A DNA stretch of 64,000 bases from Campylobacteraceae bacterium (GTDB taxonomy: Bacteria > Campylobacterota > Campylobacteria > Campylobacterales > Campylobacteraceae): positions 32,671 through 96,670 of the forward strand of contig JAISAU010000024.1 in the NCBI GenBank assembly GCA_031266555.1. Reading direction: 5' to 3'. The first letter of the stretch is position 1; each line of letters begins with the position of its first letter. Position numbers and translations under genes: made by a program. Under the pieces are notes generated by a model. The model had not been told where the DNA came from, searched no databases, and was given only the letters and a program-made list of their open reading frames with translations. This document shows, piece by piece, positions 36,983 to 47,224 of this stretch.

Positions 36983-37876
36983 ATGGGTGAGAAAATAGAT
37001 TCGGCAGCAGAGCTAAAAAGTAACGCTAAATCCGACAAAAAGGCGAAAAAAGAACAGTCTGACAAAAAGCCTAAAAAAGGTAAAGTGCAAATATGGATAA
37101 AGAAAAGTAAACTTGAATATGAAGAGAAGTTAAAAGATTTGCAAATAGAGCTTTTAAAATTGCAAAAGCATGTCAAAGAGAGCGGACTTCGCATACTTAT
37201 AATTTTTGAAGGCAGAGACGCCGCGGGCAAAGGCGGCACGATAAAAACAATGACAGAGCATATAAATCCAAGAGGCGCTAGAGTAGTAGCGCTTGAAAAA
37301 CCCTCAGACAAAGAACACACCCAATGGTATTTTCAAAGATATGTGGAACATTTGCCATCAGGCGGCGAAATAGTATTTTTTGACAGATCGTGGTACAACA
37401 GAGCGGGCGTTGAACCGGTCATGGGATTTTGCACAAAAGAGGAGTATCAAGAGTTCTTGATAGAAGTGCCTAAATTTGAATCCTTGATAGCAAGATCGGG
37501 CATTAAAATATTTAAATTTTATTTTTCAGTAACGAAAGAGGAGCAAAAAAAACGTTTTGAAGAGCGCAAAAAAGACCCTTTGAAACATTTCAAACTCTCG
37601 CCGATCGACGAAAAAGCGCAAGATTATTGGGATCAATACACACTTGCCGAATACTCTATGTTTTTAGCTTCGCATACCAAAGAGTGTCCGTGGGCAATCG
37701 TATATTCGGATAATAAAAAAGAGGCGAGATTAAATACTATAAGATATATTTTAAGCCAAATTGATTATCCTGAAAAATCAAAAAACAAAAATTTGTTTAA
37801 GATAGACTACAAAGTATTTAAAGCCGGCGATGACGTCATCTCCACAACGTCAAACGGCGTTGTAACACCTCAATAA
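36983..37876 (+). CDS. ppk2: Polyphosphate kinase 2 family protein
   Basis: 297 residues. A Lys-rich leader of about 40 residues is followed by the PPK2 core: FEGRDAAGKGGTIKTM (Walker A, about 75-90), then FQRYVEHLPSGGEIVFFDRSWYNRAGVEPVMGF-type lid and Walker B region, and EERKKDPLKHFKLSPID. Makes GTP or ATP from GDP or ADP with polyphosphate, or the reverse. Stands alone with its own promoter and terminator. Subfamily (nucleoside diphosphate versus monophosphate) cannot be settled by eye. Confidence 0.94.
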   Translation: MGEKIDSAAELKSNAKSDKKAKKEQSDKKPKKGKVQIWIKKSKLEYEEKLKDLQIELLKLQKHVKESGLRILIIFEGRDAAGKGGTIKTMTEHINPRGARVVALEKPSDKEHTQWYFQRYVEHLPSGGEIVFFDRSWYNRAGVEPVMGFCTKEEYQEFLIEVPKFESLIARSGIKIFKFYFSVTKEEQKKRFEERKKDPLKHFKLSPIDEKAQDYWDQYTLAEYSMFLASHTKECPWAIVYSDNKKEARLNTIRYILSQIDYPEKSKNKNLFKIDYKVFKAGDDVISTTSNGVVTPQ

Positions 37877-37881
37877 AGATA

Positions 37882-37912
37882 GAATGGGCGTGTATGCGCG
37901 CCCGTTTTATTC
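37882..37912 (+). terminator. Intrinsic terminator of ppk2
   Basis: GAATGGGCG...CGCCCGTTTTATTC: a GC-rich stem followed by TTTTATT, six bases past the ppk2 stop codon. Confidence 0.75.
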
Positions 37913-38304
37913 TTGCGGTATTGCCATTTTATATAATAATCCAATAAATTAAAGTGTATTTTGACAATATTTTCGCATGTTAATTTTTTAAAAAATCCTA
38001 CAGATAAAAACCCGCTAAAGATATCTGAATATTACTTGCCATCTCATTCAATATTTACATAAGAGTTTATACCTCGCGTATTTGCTTTAAAGCATTTTTT
38101 CTAAAAAATACTTATACGTCCTTCTTTACATGTAGTTGCTCTAATATGTATTTCCACGTTTATTTACATTTGAAAATACAATTATAATCGCTAATCTCTT
38201 TTGCAAAATTAATAAACGTTTACTTAAGTGCGGAATATTTTTTGCGTGTAATCTATTTTTTAGCACGCTAAGATTATAATTACGTATCTTATAAGGACTT
38301 TTAA
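37913..38304. other. Gene-free gap before mqnA
   Basis: About 390 AT-rich bases. One TACATGTAG motif near 38125 and no credible open frame, tRNA or hairpin. The mqnA ribosome-binding site AAGGA is at the end. Confidence 0.5.
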
Positions 38305-38973
38305 TTGACATTTGGAAAAATTGACTACATAAACCTGCTTCCATTTCACATATTTTTAAAAAAACAATCTCTATATAATTCATTCAAACAATCAATAGCT
38401 TATAAAAAAAGTTATCCCTCAAAATTAAACGAAAGATTAAAAAGACGCCAAATCGACGCCGCTATTATATCAAGCATAGCGAGCGCTCATAAAAGTTTTA
38501 AAACAATCAATGTGGGAATTGTGGCAACAAAAGAGGTGCAAAGCGTACTTGTGAAAGCCGGCAGCTACAAATCAGACCCACATTCCGCCACATCAAACCT
38601 TTTGGCAAAAATATTGAAAGTTGAAGGCGAAGTGGTTATAGGCGACAAAGCATTAAAACTTTACTTGGCAAATCCGCAAAACTATACGGATTTAGCAAAA
38701 CTTTGGCATGAAAAACACAACTTACCTTTCGTGTTCGCGAGACTTAGCGTAAGTAGATATTATGACTTTTACAATCGTATTGGCAAAAAATTCGCAAATC
38801 AAAAAATCTTTATTCCATGTTACGTTCTGAATAAATATGCGGAAGAAAGGGGGGTAAAAGCAGAAGATATCAAAACTTATCTGAAAAACTTGAGTTACAA
38901 GATAGACGCGAAGGCTAGTTGCGGCTTAAAAACTTTTTTGAGAGCAAGCCGTTTATTTAAGACAACAAACTAA
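38305..38973 (+). CDS. mqnA: Chorismate dehydratase MqnA-like protein (futalosine pathway)
   Basis: 222 residues. GKIDYINLLPFHIFL at the start is the MqnA pattern; SYPSKLNERLKRRQIDAAIISSI follows. The family has a periplasmic-binding-protein-like fold and removes water from chorismate, the first step of menaquinone synthesis via futalosine, the route used in Campylobacterota. The start is a TTG with AAGGA seven bases upstream. Followed 14 bases later by gdhA. Somewhat shorter than usual (about 230-280). Confidence 0.83.
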   Translation: MTFGKIDYINLLPFHIFLKKQSLYNSFKQSIAYKKSYPSKLNERLKRRQIDAAIISSIASAHKSFKTINVGIVATKEVQSVLVKAGSYKSDPHSATSNLLAKILKVEGEVVIGDKALKLYLANPQNYTDLAKLWHEKHNLPFVFARLSVSRYYDFYNRIGKKFANQKIFIPCYVLNKYAEERGVKAEDIKTYLKNLSYKIDAKASCGLKTFLRASRLFKTTN

Positions 38974-38987
38974 AACAAAGGACAAGT

Positions 38988-40349
38988 ATGGCGCAAGAAC
39001 ACTATCAAAATAGAATTCTACAAGCAATCGGTGCAAACTTCTCAGAGCAAAAAGAGTTTTGTCAAGCAGTATCGGAAGTATTTTCATCTTTGGATCTATT
39101 GCTTGAAAAAGAGTCAAAATATGAACGTTATAGTATATTGGAACGTATAACGGTACCTGAGAGGCAAATACTGTTTCGCGTAACTTGGATAGACGATGAA
39201 GGCAAAATCAGAACAAATATGGGCTATCGCGTTCAATTTAGCTCAAGCATAGGTCCATACAAAGGCGGACTTAGATTTCACCCAAGCGTCAATTTGAGTA
39301 TTATAAAGTTTTTGGGATTTGAACAAATTTTCAAAAATTCCTTGACAGGTCTTTCCATAGGCGGCGCGAAAGGCGGAAGCAATTTTGATCCTAAAGGTAA
39401 AAGCGAGGGAGAAATAATGCGCTTTTGTCAAGCATTCATGAGCGAACTTTTTAAACATGTGGGTGCTACAAAAGATGTTCCTGCCGGCGATATAGGCGTA
39501 GGAGGACGTGAAATAGGCTACATGTTCGGCAAATATAAACAATTGACAAACCAATATGAAGGCGTGCTAACCGGCAAAGGACTTGATTGGGGCGGTTCAT
39601 TAGCGCGTACCGAAGCCACAGGATACGGTTCGGTCTATTTTGCTGAAAACATTCTTGATAAATATTCGCTTGGATTTGAAGGTAAAGTTTGCAGCGTATC
39701 GGGTGCTGGAAATGTGGCTATATATACCATCGAAAAACTGTACCAAATAGGAGCTTTACCGGTTACTTGCAGCGACTCCGGCGGAATGGTTTGCGATAAA
39801 GAAGGTATAGATTTGCAAGCTTTAAAAGAGATAAAAGAGGTTAAAAAGATAAGTTTGAGCGAATATGTAAAATATCGACCAAACGCCACTTATACGCCTG
39901 TTAAAGATTATCCGAGAGGCAGAAATCTTGTTTGGAATATACCTTGTTTTGCGGCTTTCCCAAGCGCTACGCAAAATGAGCTAAATCTTGAAGACATAAA
40001 AGTGCTCCACAAAAATGGCTGCAAATTAGTAACTGAGGGCGCAAATATGCCAAGCACATTGGACGCTATATCTTACATGCTTGAAAACAATATTTTCTAC
40101 GCTCCCGCAAAAGCGGCAAACGCCGGCGGCGTCGCGACAAGTCAGCTTGAGATGAGCCAAAACGCGAGTATGACTTCTTGGAGTTTTGACGAAGTGGATA
40201 AAAAATTAAAAGGTATTATGAAACATATCTTCGACCTATCTTACGAAACGTCAAAAGAGTTCAAAGATGAAGGTAACTTAATGCTAGGAGCGAATATAGC
40301 CGGGTTCAGAAAAGTAGCCGACGCCATGATAGAACAAGGGGCGGTATAA
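38988..40349 (+). CDS. gdhA: NADP-specific glutamate dehydrogenase
   Basis: 453 residues. SIGGAKGGSNFDPKGKSEGE with the catalytic Lys, PAGDIGVGGREIGYMFG and NVAIYTIEKL (dinucleotide fold) identify the hexameric bacterial GDH. Aminates 2-oxoglutarate with ammonia, linking to the ammonia released by AspA and asparaginase elsewhere in the window. AAAGGA before the ATG. A perfect hairpin terminator follows. Confidence 0.96.
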   Translation: MAQEHYQNRILQAIGANFSEQKEFCQAVSEVFSSLDLLLEKESKYERYSILERITVPERQILFRVTWIDDEGKIRTNMGYRVQFSSSIGPYKGGLRFHPSVNLSIIKFLGFEQIFKNSLTGLSIGGAKGGSNFDPKGKSEGEIMRFCQAFMSELFKHVGATKDVPAGDIGVGGREIGYMFGKYKQLTNQYEGVLTGKGLDWGGSLARTEATGYGSVYFAENILDKYSLGFEGKVCSVSGAGNVAIYTIEKLYQIGALPVTCSDSGGMVCDKEGIDLQALKEIKEVKKISLSEYVKYRPNATYTPVKDYPRGRNLVWNIPCFAAFPSATQNELNLEDIKVLHKNGCKLVTEGANMPSTLDAISYMLENNIFYAPAKAANAGGVATSQLEMSQNASMTSWSFDEVDKKLKGIMKHIFDLSYETSKEFKDEGNLMLGANIAGFRKVADAMIEQGAV

Positions 40350-40354
40350 AATTT

Positions 40355-40380
40355 TATTGGGCTTGCGCGCAAGCCCAATA
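40355..40380 (+). terminator. Intrinsic terminator of gdhA
   Basis: Perfect 26-base palindrome (tattgggcttgcg plus its complement) six bases past the stop, followed by ctttatatatttttt. The remaining gap to upp (40381-40639) holds one TACATGTAAG and nothing else recognised. Confidence 0.8.
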
Positions 40381-40639
40381 CTTTATATATTTTTTACTAC
40401 ATGTAAGGGTTGAAAAACTTACTTATGGTGATTAATTTTGTTGATTTTTAAATTATTGTATCAACAACCAATTCTTTAAAAATTAATGTTTTAAAAGTTT
40501 GGCAATAGCAAAAGGCGAAATAGGCTTAAATGTTGCGGACACGTTATGAAAAAATTTTCTTACATATATGAACTCTACTTTCGCTAAAACAAACTATATT
40601 CTAATTACGGCAAAACTACAAATATTGAACATTATAAAA

Positions 40640-41269
40640 CTAAAAATTAGTGTTAAATACCCTATCTCCGGCGTCTCCAAGACCCGGCACTATGTATCCT
40701 TTACTATTTAATCTCTCGTCTATGCACGCAGTATATATTGGAATATCGCTATGAACGGCGCAAAATTTTTCAAGTCCTTCGGGAGCTGATAAAATAGACA
40801 GGAAACGAATATCTTCTACACCTTTTGACTTTAAAAAATTCACCGCGTCTATGGCGGTTCCCCCGGTTGCGAACATAGGATCGATGATAATGGCAATTCT
40901 ATTTTTATGGTCGTTTGGGAGTTTCGCGTAATAAAATTCGGGTTCAAGCGTGTTTTCATTTCGTTGAAATCCCAAAAATCCGACACTTGCATCCGGAATT
41001 ATCTTAAAAACACTCTCAAGCATTCCAAGCGCGGCGCGTAAAATCGGACAAATCATAATGTCACATGCAAGCCGTTTTGCTTTAGTTAAAGCCACCGGAG
41101 TTTGCACATCTATCTCCTTTAGTGGCAAATCTCTTGTCGCTTCAAAAATCATCAAATATGTTATCTCGTCAACCAAAGATCTAAATTGAAAACTTTCCGT
41201 TTTGATATCGCGCAATATGGAAAGTTTATGTTCTATTAACGGATGAGCTATTACATGTACGTTTTTCAT
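40640..41269 (-). CDS. upp: Uracil phosphoribosyltransferase
   Basis: 209 residues. IIDPMFATGGTAIDAV is the PRPP-binding loop, and ICPILRAALGM and the C-terminal YIVPGLGDAGDR are Upp-specific. Salvages uracil to UMP. Single gene downstream of the malic enzyme on the same strand is separated from it (the malic enzyme terminator lies between). A TACATGTACG sits just inside its 5' coding end. Confidence 0.96.
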   Translation of the reverse strand: MKNVHVIAHPLIEHKLSILRDIKTESFQFRSLVDEITYLMIFEATRDLPLKEIDVQTPVALTKAKRLACDIMICPILRAALGMLESVFKIIPDASVGFLGFQRNENTLEPEFYYAKLPNDHKNRIAIIIDPMFATGGTAIDAVNFLKSKGVEDIRFLSILSAPEGLEKFCAVHSDIPIYTACIDERLNSKGYIVPGLGDAGDRVFNTNF

Positions 41270-41396
41270 GCGAAAATTCCTTATTATTTTTTTGTTATTT
41301 TATCTAAATTCGCAAATTTTTATCTTATCTCAAACTATAAAAATATAGCGCGGAAAAGCAATGTAGCAGAAAAACGCGTATTGTTAAAAACAAGTC

Positions 41397-41417
41397 GGGT
41401 TTGGATAGCCCAAACCC
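41397..41417 (-). terminator. Intrinsic terminator of the gltX-malic enzyme operon
   Basis: gggtttgg / ccaaaccc stem with a 5-base loop, 8 bases past the malic enzyme stop. On the minus strand it is followed by GACTTGTTTTTAAC, a T-run. Confidence 0.72.
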
Positions 41418-41424
41418 AAAAAAA

Positions 41425-42684
41425 CTATTTTATCTTATCTTCTAACTTTTTTGCGTAGTCTTTTAAGTCAAAATCTTTGACTTTGGCAACGCCGTCTTCA
41501 ATAGCCGCTTTCGCAACGGCAGGAGCTACCCACGCCAATACTCTTTTATCAAACGGCTTTGGAATAACATAATTTATTCCAAACGAAAAATCCTCTCCTG
41601 GATATGCCGCTTTGACATAATCCGGTACAGGTTCTTTTGCCAATTTCGCTAAAGCCACGGCTGCGGCCATCTTCATGTTTTCAGTAATTTTTGTAGCTCT
41701 CACATCAAGCGCGCCTCTAAAAATAAATGGAAAACCTAAAACATTATTTACTTGATTTGGATAATCGCTTCTGCCTGTTCCCATTATAACGTCGTCTCGT
41801 ACGGCTTTAACCTCTTCGGGCAAGATTTCCGGCGTAGGATTAGCAAGCGCGAAAATAATTGGATTTTTATTCATAGACTTCACCATATCTTGCGTTACTA
41901 ACTTTGCTTTTGAAAGTCCCAAAAACATATCGGCATTTTTAAGAGCGTCTGCCAAAGTCCTATCTTCTGTATCAATAGCAAATTCGCTTTTATATCTATT
42001 GAACTCTTCTCTGCCTTTATATATCACGCCTTTAGAGTCAACCATAACTATATTTTTAGCACCCAAAGCTTTATACATTTTCGCGCACGCGATCCCAGCC
42101 GCTCCGGCGCCGGATACCACTATTTTCATATTGTCTATTTTTTTGCTGCTTATCTCAAGCGCGTTTATAATGCCGGCGCTCGTTATCATAGCGGTTCCGT
42201 GTTGGTCGTCGTGCATAACCGGAATATCGACCGCCGCTTGCAATTTCGTCTCTATATCAAAACACTCGGGAGCTTTTATATCTTCCAAATTTATACCGCC
42301 AAACGTAGGCGAAAGAGCTCTGCAAATTTCAACCAATTTTTCAATATCATACTCGTCTATCTCAATATCAAAAGCGTCTATGTCGGCAAATTTTTTAAAT
42401 AAAACCGACTTGCCTTCCATTACGGGTTTACCGGCAACCGGTCCTATATCGCCAAGCCCAAGCACGGCGGTTGAATTTGTGATAACAGCCACTAAATTCG
42501 CTTTATTGGTATATTTATAAGCCAATTCATTGTCTTTTTCAATTTCAAGACAAGGATACGCGACGCCCGGAGTATACGCCATACTCAAATCTCTAGCGCT
42601 ATTGCACGCCGTTTTAATGCTTATGCCTATTTTCCCGCCGATATGATACTCTAAAGCGTCTTGTTCGGTTACTTTACTGCTCAT
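41425..42684 (-). CDS. Malic enzyme (malate dehydrogenase, oxaloacetate-decarboxylating)
   Basis: 419 residues, the short form without the phosphotransacetylase-like tail of Mae[15 protein letters not shown], then [20 protein letters not shown] and the dinucleotide-binding [20 protein letters not shown] identify it. Converts malate to pyruvate and CO2 with NAD or NADP. The ATG overlaps the gltX stop (ATGA) and has GGGAG upstream, so it is co-transcribed with gltX. Confidence 0.93.
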   Translation of the reverse strand: MSSKVTEQDALEYHIGGKIGISIKTACNSARDLSMAYTPGVAYPCLEIEKDNELAYKYTNKANLVAVITNSTAVLGLGDIGPVAGKPVMEGKSVLFKKFADIDAFDIEIDEYDIEKLVEICRALSPTFGGINLEDIKAPECFDIETKLQAAVDIPVMHDDQHGTAMITSAGIINALEISSKKIDNMKIVVSGAGAAGIACAKMYKALGAKNIVMVDSKGVIYKGREEFNRYKSEFAIDTEDRTLADALKNADMFLGLSKAKLVTQDMVKSMNKNPIIFALANPTPEILPEEVKAVRDDVIMGTGRSDYPNQVNNVLGFPFIFRGALDVRATKITENMKMAAAVALAKLAKEPVPDYVKAAYPGEDFSFGINYVIPKPFDKRVLAWVAPAVAKAAIEDGVAKVKDFDLKDYAKKLEDKIK

Positions 42685-44072
42685 ACTATCTCCCTATTTA
42701 AAAATTTTTCAATCCTTACGCGAACGCTATCGTATCCGATAACGCTCATCACTTCAAATATTGATGGGCTTACGCTACTTCCAACAAGCGCGATTCTTAT
42801 TGGTTGCGCTATATCTTTTAATTTTAATCCAATTTTTTCCAAAAATTCGTTCGTTATGTTTTCAAAATCATTTGCGGATTCTAAATCTTTGCTCTTACTT
42901 AATATATCTAAATACTCTTTTAGGTATAAAACGCTCTCTTTAGTCACAAACTTTTCAATCGCTTTTTGCTCATAACTTTGCGGCTCGTCCAATATAGCTT
43001 TTGTCATTTCGACAAGTTGCACTATGGTTTTCGCTCGTTCTCGTAGCATACCTGCTAAAAGTTCGGCGTTTTTATCATCTTTTATACTAAGTTTGAAATT
43101 TGAAGCCTCTTGCCAAAGTCTCGCCGATGTAGCGTTTTTGATATAGCAAGCGTTAAGCCACTCTAATTTTTGCTGATTGTAAGACGAAGCTGAAGCGTTT
43201 ATATTGTTAGGATCAAAAAATTCTATCATCTCTTTTAAAGAAAATATCTCTTGATCGCCGTAACTCCAACCAAGACGCACTAAAAAATTTAAAAGAGCCT
43301 CGCTCAAAAAACCCATATTTTTATATTCCATAACATCCATTGCGCCGTCTCTTTTTGAGAGTTTTTTGCCTTGCGGATTGTTTATCATGGGAACATGGAA
43401 AAATTTCGGTATTTTAAATCCTAAAGCTTCGTAAATTACTATCTGTTTTGGCGTATTTGAAAGATGATCGTCGCCCCTTATAACATCTGTTACGCCCATA
43501 AGCGCGTCGTCGACAACGACCGTAAAATTATATGTTGGAGTACCGTCGCTCCTTGCTATGATAAAATCATCTAAAATATCTTCCGCTTTAAAACTAATAC
43601 TACCCTTTACGCCATCATCAAAGGTAATTTCTCCATTTAAAGGCGCTTTTATGCGCACTACGGGCTCTATTCCTGCTGGAGCGACTCCTTTAAAGTCTCT
43701 GTATTTTCCGTTATATCTTGGTCTTTGCTTATTGGCCGTCTGCTCTTCGCGTAAAGCGTCTAACTCTTCTTTGCTCATATAACAATAGTAAGCTTTATCC
43801 TCTTTCAAAAGTTTTTCTACATACTCTTTATATATATCAAACCTTTGTGATTGATAGACTATTTCTCCATCATATGAAAGTCCTGTCCATTCAAAAGCTT
43901 CTTTTATAGCTTGCGCGGCTTCAAGGGAATTTCTTTTAAGATCCGTATCTTCTATTCTTAATAAGAATTTTCCGCCGTTTCGCCTCGCCCAAAGATAATT
44001 ATAAAGAGCTGTTCTTAGTCCTCCTATGTGAAGGTAGCCTGTCGGGGAAGGCGCAAATCTTGTAACTGTCAT
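42681..44072 (-). CDS. gltX: Glutamate-tRNA ligase
   Basis: 463 residues. The class I HIGH motif appears in [19 protein letters not shown] and the KMSKS-type motif as KLSKRDG. Charges tRNA-Glu. Campylobacterota often carry two GltX proteins, one of which mischarges tRNA-Gln for later amidation; I cannot tell which this is. AGGAA before the ATG; first gene of gltX-malic enzyme. Confidence 0.95.
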   Translation of the reverse strand: MTVTRFAPSPTGYLHIGGLRTALYNYLWARRNGGKFLLRIEDTDLKRNSLEAAQAIKEAFEWTGLSYDGEIVYQSQRFDIYKEYVEKLLKEDKAYYCYMSKEELDALREEQTANKQRPRYNGKYRDFKGVAPAGIEPVVRIKAPLNGEITFDDGVKGSISFKAEDILDDFIIARSDGTPTYNFTVVVDDALMGVTDVIRGDDHLSNTPKQIVIYEALGFKIPKFFHVPMINNPQGKKLSKRDGAMDVMEYKNMGFLSEALLNFLVRLGWSYGDQEIFSLKEMIEFFDPNNINASASSYNQQKLEWLNACYIKNATSARLWQEASNFKLSIKDDKNAELLAGMLRERAKTIVQLVEMTKAILDEPQSYEQKAIEKFVTKESVLYLKEYLDILSKSKDLESANDFENITNEFLEKIGLKLKDIAQPIRIALVGSSVSPSIFEVMSVIGYDSVRVRIEKFLNREIV

Positions 44073-44146
44073 AATAAAAAGTTCCTGTCTTCTTTAATTT
44101 ATTAATGGACTTGGATTTCACTTTAATTTTTTTAAACGAAAAAAAT

Positions 44147-44154
44147 GCTAGAAT
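44147..44154 (+). promoter_or_regulatory. Extended -10 promoter of the SurA-like gene
   Basis: GCTAGAAT, part of an extended TGCTAGAAT motif starting at 44146, 55 bases before the GTG start, in an A/T-tract context. Lies in the divergent region between gltX and the chaperone gene. Confidence 0.45.
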
Positions 44155-44208
44155 TCAAACTCTAAAAATGTGTGATTATAATGATTTTTTACTTAACAAA
44201 GGATTATA

Positions 44209-45276
44209 GTGAAGCTACAAAACAGTTTAATTTCCGCCGTGTGCGCCATATTTCTGACCTCCTCACATGTAAACGCCGCGCTTGTTGACGCGGTATCGGT
44301 AGTGGTTGACAACGAACCCATAACCGTTTATGAAGTATACGCTCTTACGAAGCGGTTTAATATGCAAACCAAAGAAGCTTTGGATATATTAATAAGGCAA
44401 AAATTGGAGCTTTCTCAAATAAAATCTATGAATATACAAGTAAGCGACTATGATGTAAATCAACAGATAAACGAGATCGCCGCGAAAAACAGCATAAGCG
44501 TTCAAGCGTTTTACAACGCTTTGAAAAGCGAAGGTATCACTTCTGATATTTATAAAGCCGAATTGAAACAAAAAATGCAGCAAGAAAAACTGTACCAATA
44601 TATTTTAAGCAGCAAATTCCAAGCCGTTAACGAAGATGAACTTTTGTCTTACTATAATAAAAACCAAAAAGAGTTTACAAGATTTGAAAGTTTTGACGTT
44701 GTAAAGTTTGAAAGCCAAAACGCGCAAGATTTGGAAGACATATCCTTAAAATCGGAAAACAACGAAGAGTTAATCCAAACTGATATTGAACAAACGCAAG
44801 ACGACACTGCGCAAATTGATGAAGCGGAAAGTATTAATATCAGCGAACAAGATAATGTATTAAACGAAGAAATATCCGACGATAACACCGTACATGTAAC
44901 CGAACTGTCCGATAATAGCAGCGTACATGTAAATGTCGCGTCTAGCGAATATATCTCAAAAAGAGACACTTTTAAAATCTCAAGTGAAAATGTAGTAGTC
45001 CTTTCGGAAAATATCGCAAGTTTAGATTCCGATCCTAAAATACTAAACGTGCTTTCACAAACGGATATTAACGCCATAACGCCGATAATTCAAACAGGAG
45101 ACGGATTTGTAAGATTTTTCATAGAAGCTAAAAACAATGAAAACATATTGGCTTACGAGCAAGTAAAAAATTTTATAATGGCAAAAGTCTCTTCAAAACA
45201 AGAAAATGAGATACTAAAAGAGTATTTTGATATATTAAAATCAAGAGCGACTATTACTATAATCAGATTTCCTTAA
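44209..45276 (+). CDS. SurA-like periplasmic chaperone / peptidyl-prolyl isomerase
   Basis: 355 residues. Signal peptide ends about residue 23 (HVNA). Residues 25-155 fit the SurA N-terminal chaperone domain (VVDNEPITVYEVYAL, IRQKLELSQIKSMNIQVSD). A strongly acidic, Ser/Asn/Glu-rich stretch spans about 165-245 where a rotamase domain would begin. The C-terminal 100 residues retain a weak parvulin-like pattern (PIIQTGDGFVRFFIEAK). Likely helps outer-membrane proteins such as the large autotransporter fold. GTG start with AAAGG upstream. Two TACATGTA copies inside the acidic stretch encode Val-His-Val. Isomerase activity is doubtful. Confidence 0.78.
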   Translation: MKLQNSLISAVCAIFLTSSHVNAALVDAVSVVVDNEPITVYEVYALTKRFNMQTKEALDILIRQKLELSQIKSMNIQVSDYDVNQQINEIAAKNSISVQAFYNALKSEGITSDIYKAELKQKMQQEKLYQYILSSKFQAVNEDELLSYYNKNQKEFTRFESFDVVKFESQNAQDLEDISLKSENNEELIQTDIEQTQDDTAQIDEAESINISEQDNVLNEEISDDNTVHVTELSDNSSVHVNVASSEYISKRDTFKISSENVVVLSENIASLDSDPKILNVLSQTDINAITPIIQTGDGFVRFFIEAKNNENILAYEQVKNFIMAKVSSKQENEILKEYFDILKSRATITIIRFP

Positions 45277-45282
45277 CTGCAA

Positions 45283-45308
45283 AGCCCTTACATGTACATG
45301 TAAGGGCT
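45283..45308. terminator. Perfect palindrome between convergent genes, containing TACATGTACATGTA
   Basis: A 26-base perfect palindrome (agcccttacatgt plus its complement) seven bases after the SurA-like stop and 24 bases after the accC end on the other strand. Well placed as a bidirectional terminator, though T-runs are weak. Another hairpin built from the recurrent motif. Confidence 0.6.
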
Positions 45309-45331
45309 AATCATTACAAAATTAAAGATAA

Positions 45332-46666
45332 TTAGTGAGCCGCTAAATAGTTGGTGTCAAAATCATTATTTATAAAATCAGCGTTTTCCATCATTTTTTG
45401 GTGAAAAGTTTTTGTGCAACTAATGCCTTCCACTGTAAGTTCGCTCAAAGCTTGTTTCATTTTGGCGATAGCTCTTGTTCTATCCTCTGCCCAAACAATG
45501 AGTTTGCCTATCATAGAGTCATAATGAGGAGGAACGACATAACCTTGATACACATGCGAATCCATTCTCACATTTCTGCCGCCTGGGGCTATATATCGGC
45601 TTATTTTGCCGGGGCTTGGAATAAATTTTACAGGATCTTCGGCAGTAATCCTACACTCTATGGAGTGCCCTTTTAACTTTATCTCTTCTTGCGATGGAAG
45701 CTTTTCGCCTTCGGCTACTTTTATCATCCATTCAATGATGTCAAGCCCGCTGACCATTTCGCTTACGGTATGCTCAACCTGAAGTCTTGTATTCATCTCC
45801 ATAAAATAAAAGCTTTTGTTTTCATCCACTAAAAACTCAAATGTCCCCGCACCCTCATAGCCGATAGCTTGAGTAGCTCGTATAGCGGTATCGTGCAATT
45901 TTTTTCTTGTATTTTCATCCAACAAAATGGCAGGCGATTCTTCTATTAGCTTTTGATGTCTTCTTTGCATAGAGCAGTCGCGTTCGCCTATGTGTATGGC
46001 GTTTCTGTATTTGTCTCCCATAACTTGCACTTCTATATGTCTTGGTTTTCTTATAAATTTTTCCATATACAAAGTACCGTCGCCAAACGCCGTTATAGCT
46101 TCGCTTTCAGCGGCAAGATATAGTTTTTCCAAATCTTCTTTTTTGTCAACTACTCTCATTCCGCGTCCGCCGCCGCCCGCCGCGGCTTTTATAATAACAG
46201 GATATCCTATATCTTCCGCGTTTTTAAACGCGTCTTGCAAATCTTTAAGAGCGCCGTCGCTTCCAGGAATTACGGGAATGCCGGCTTTTCTCATAACGTC
46301 TTTGGCTTTTGATTTATCGCTCATCATTATCATAGCGTCAGCGCTTGGACCTATGAATTTTATTTTGTGATGGTCGCAAATCTCAACAAAATTTTGATTT
46401 TCGCTCAAAAATCCGTATCCTGGAAATATCGCATCGCATTCGCTGATTTCTGCTGCCGATATTATGGCGGGAATACTTAAGTAACTTTGCGACGATTTCT
46501 CTCCGCCAATACAAATGGAAGCGTCGGCATATTGTAAATATAAAGCGTCTTTGTCCGCCGTAGAGTAAACCGCTATAGCTTGTTTACCCATCTCTTTTAT
46601 GGTTCTTATGGCTCTAAGGGCAATCTCTCCGCGATTGGCTATTAGGACTCTTTTTATTTGACTCAT
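45332..46666 (-). CDS. accC: Acetyl-CoA carboxylase, biotin carboxylase subunit
   Basis: 444 residues. RVLIANRGEIALRAIRTIKE at the start, the glycine-rich ATP loop KAAAGGGGRGM and EMNTRLQVEH identify it. Carboxylates the biotin on AccB with ATP and bicarbonate, the first half-reaction of fatty acid synthesis. The ATG overlaps the accB stop by one base. accD is found 10 kb away in this window. Confidence 0.97.
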   Translation of the reverse strand: MSQIKRVLIANRGEIALRAIRTIKEMGKQAIAVYSTADKDALYLQYADASICIGGEKSSQSYLSIPAIISAAEISECDAIFPGYGFLSENQNFVEICDHHKIKFIGPSADAMIMMSDKSKAKDVMRKAGIPVIPGSDGALKDLQDAFKNAEDIGYPVIIKAAAGGGGRGMRVVDKKEDLEKLYLAAESEAITAFGDGTLYMEKFIRKPRHIEVQVMGDKYRNAIHIGERDCSMQRRHQKLIEESPAILLDENTRKKLHDTAIRATQAIGYEGAGTFEFLVDENKSFYFMEMNTRLQVEHTVSEMVSGLDIIEWMIKVAEGEKLPSQEEIKLKGHSIECRITAEDPVKFIPSPGKISRYIAPGGRNVRMDSHVYQGYVVPPHYDSMIGKLIVWAEDRTRAIAKMKQALSELTVEGISCTKTFHQKMMENADFINNDFDTNYLAAH

Positions 46667-47139
46667 TAGATTTTCTCCACGCTAAATAGGGGCATATCAA
46701 ACTCGACGGGTTGTCCGTCTTCAACCAATATATCTACTATCCTGCAATCAAACTCAGCATCTATCTCGTTCATAATTTTCATAGCTTCCACGATAGCTAT
46801 CGGCTGTCCTTTTTTTACAACGCTTCCGATTTTAACAAACGATTCCGCTCCTGGCGATGGAGCTTTATAAAATGTGCCTACCATAGGGGATTTGAAAGTC
46901 GGGAGATTATTTTTGTCTCCTTTCGCGCTTTGTTCGTCAGCCTCTTTTACGCTTATATGGGACTGTGGCTTTACTTCTATAACCGGGATTTGCAACTCAT
47001 CGCTATTTACATACGTTTTTGAGGATGAGTTTTTTTTCATCTCGATAGAAAAATCTCCCTCGGTTATTTTGAGTTTACTCATACTGCTTTTGTCAAATAT
47101 GCGTATTAACTCTTTTACATTTATATCCTGTTTATTCAT
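46666..47139 (-). CDS. accB: Biotin carboxyl carrier protein of acetyl-CoA carboxylase
   Basis: 157 residues. The biotinylation motif EAMKIMNEI is near residue 125 (Lys is modified), with [14 protein letters not shown] as the preceding beta-hammerhead. The N-terminal part is the flexible linker. The ATG at 47139 follows AAGGAG by seven bases; an in-frame TTG just upstream is less likely. First gene of accB-accC, divergent from dcd. Confidence 0.95.
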   Translation of the reverse strand: MNKQDINVKELIRIFDKSSMSKLKITEGDFSIEMKKNSSSKTYVNSDELQIPVIEVKPQSHISVKEADEQSAKGDKNNLPTFKSPMVGTFYKAPSPGAESFVKIGSVVKKGQPIAIVEAMKIMNEIDAEFDCRIVDILVEDGQPVEFDMPLFSVEKI

Positions 47140-47182
47140 CAAATATCTCCTTGATTTTCTAGCACAAAATTTTAAGGTGTGT

Positions 47183-47188
47183 TATAAT
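47183..47188 (+). promoter_or_regulatory. -10 element of dcd within a small palindrome
   Basis: TATAAT flanked by ggtgtgt and gcacactt, an imperfect dyad centred on the -10 box, 37 bases before the dcd ATG. The dyad could be an operator shared with divergent accB; this is inference. Confidence 0.45.
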
Positions 47189-47224
47189 AGCACACTTCAT
47201 TGTAACTTGTTCTTAAGGATTTAT

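Noticed and set aside
44652..45077. Ser-rich 141-codon frame antisense to the SurA-like gene
   Set aside because: Shadow of the acidic insert on the other strand.
46874..47224. Long 5' extension of the dcd frame
   Set aside because: Runs antisense through accB; the ATG at 47225 has AAGGA and starts at the family's normal N-terminus.
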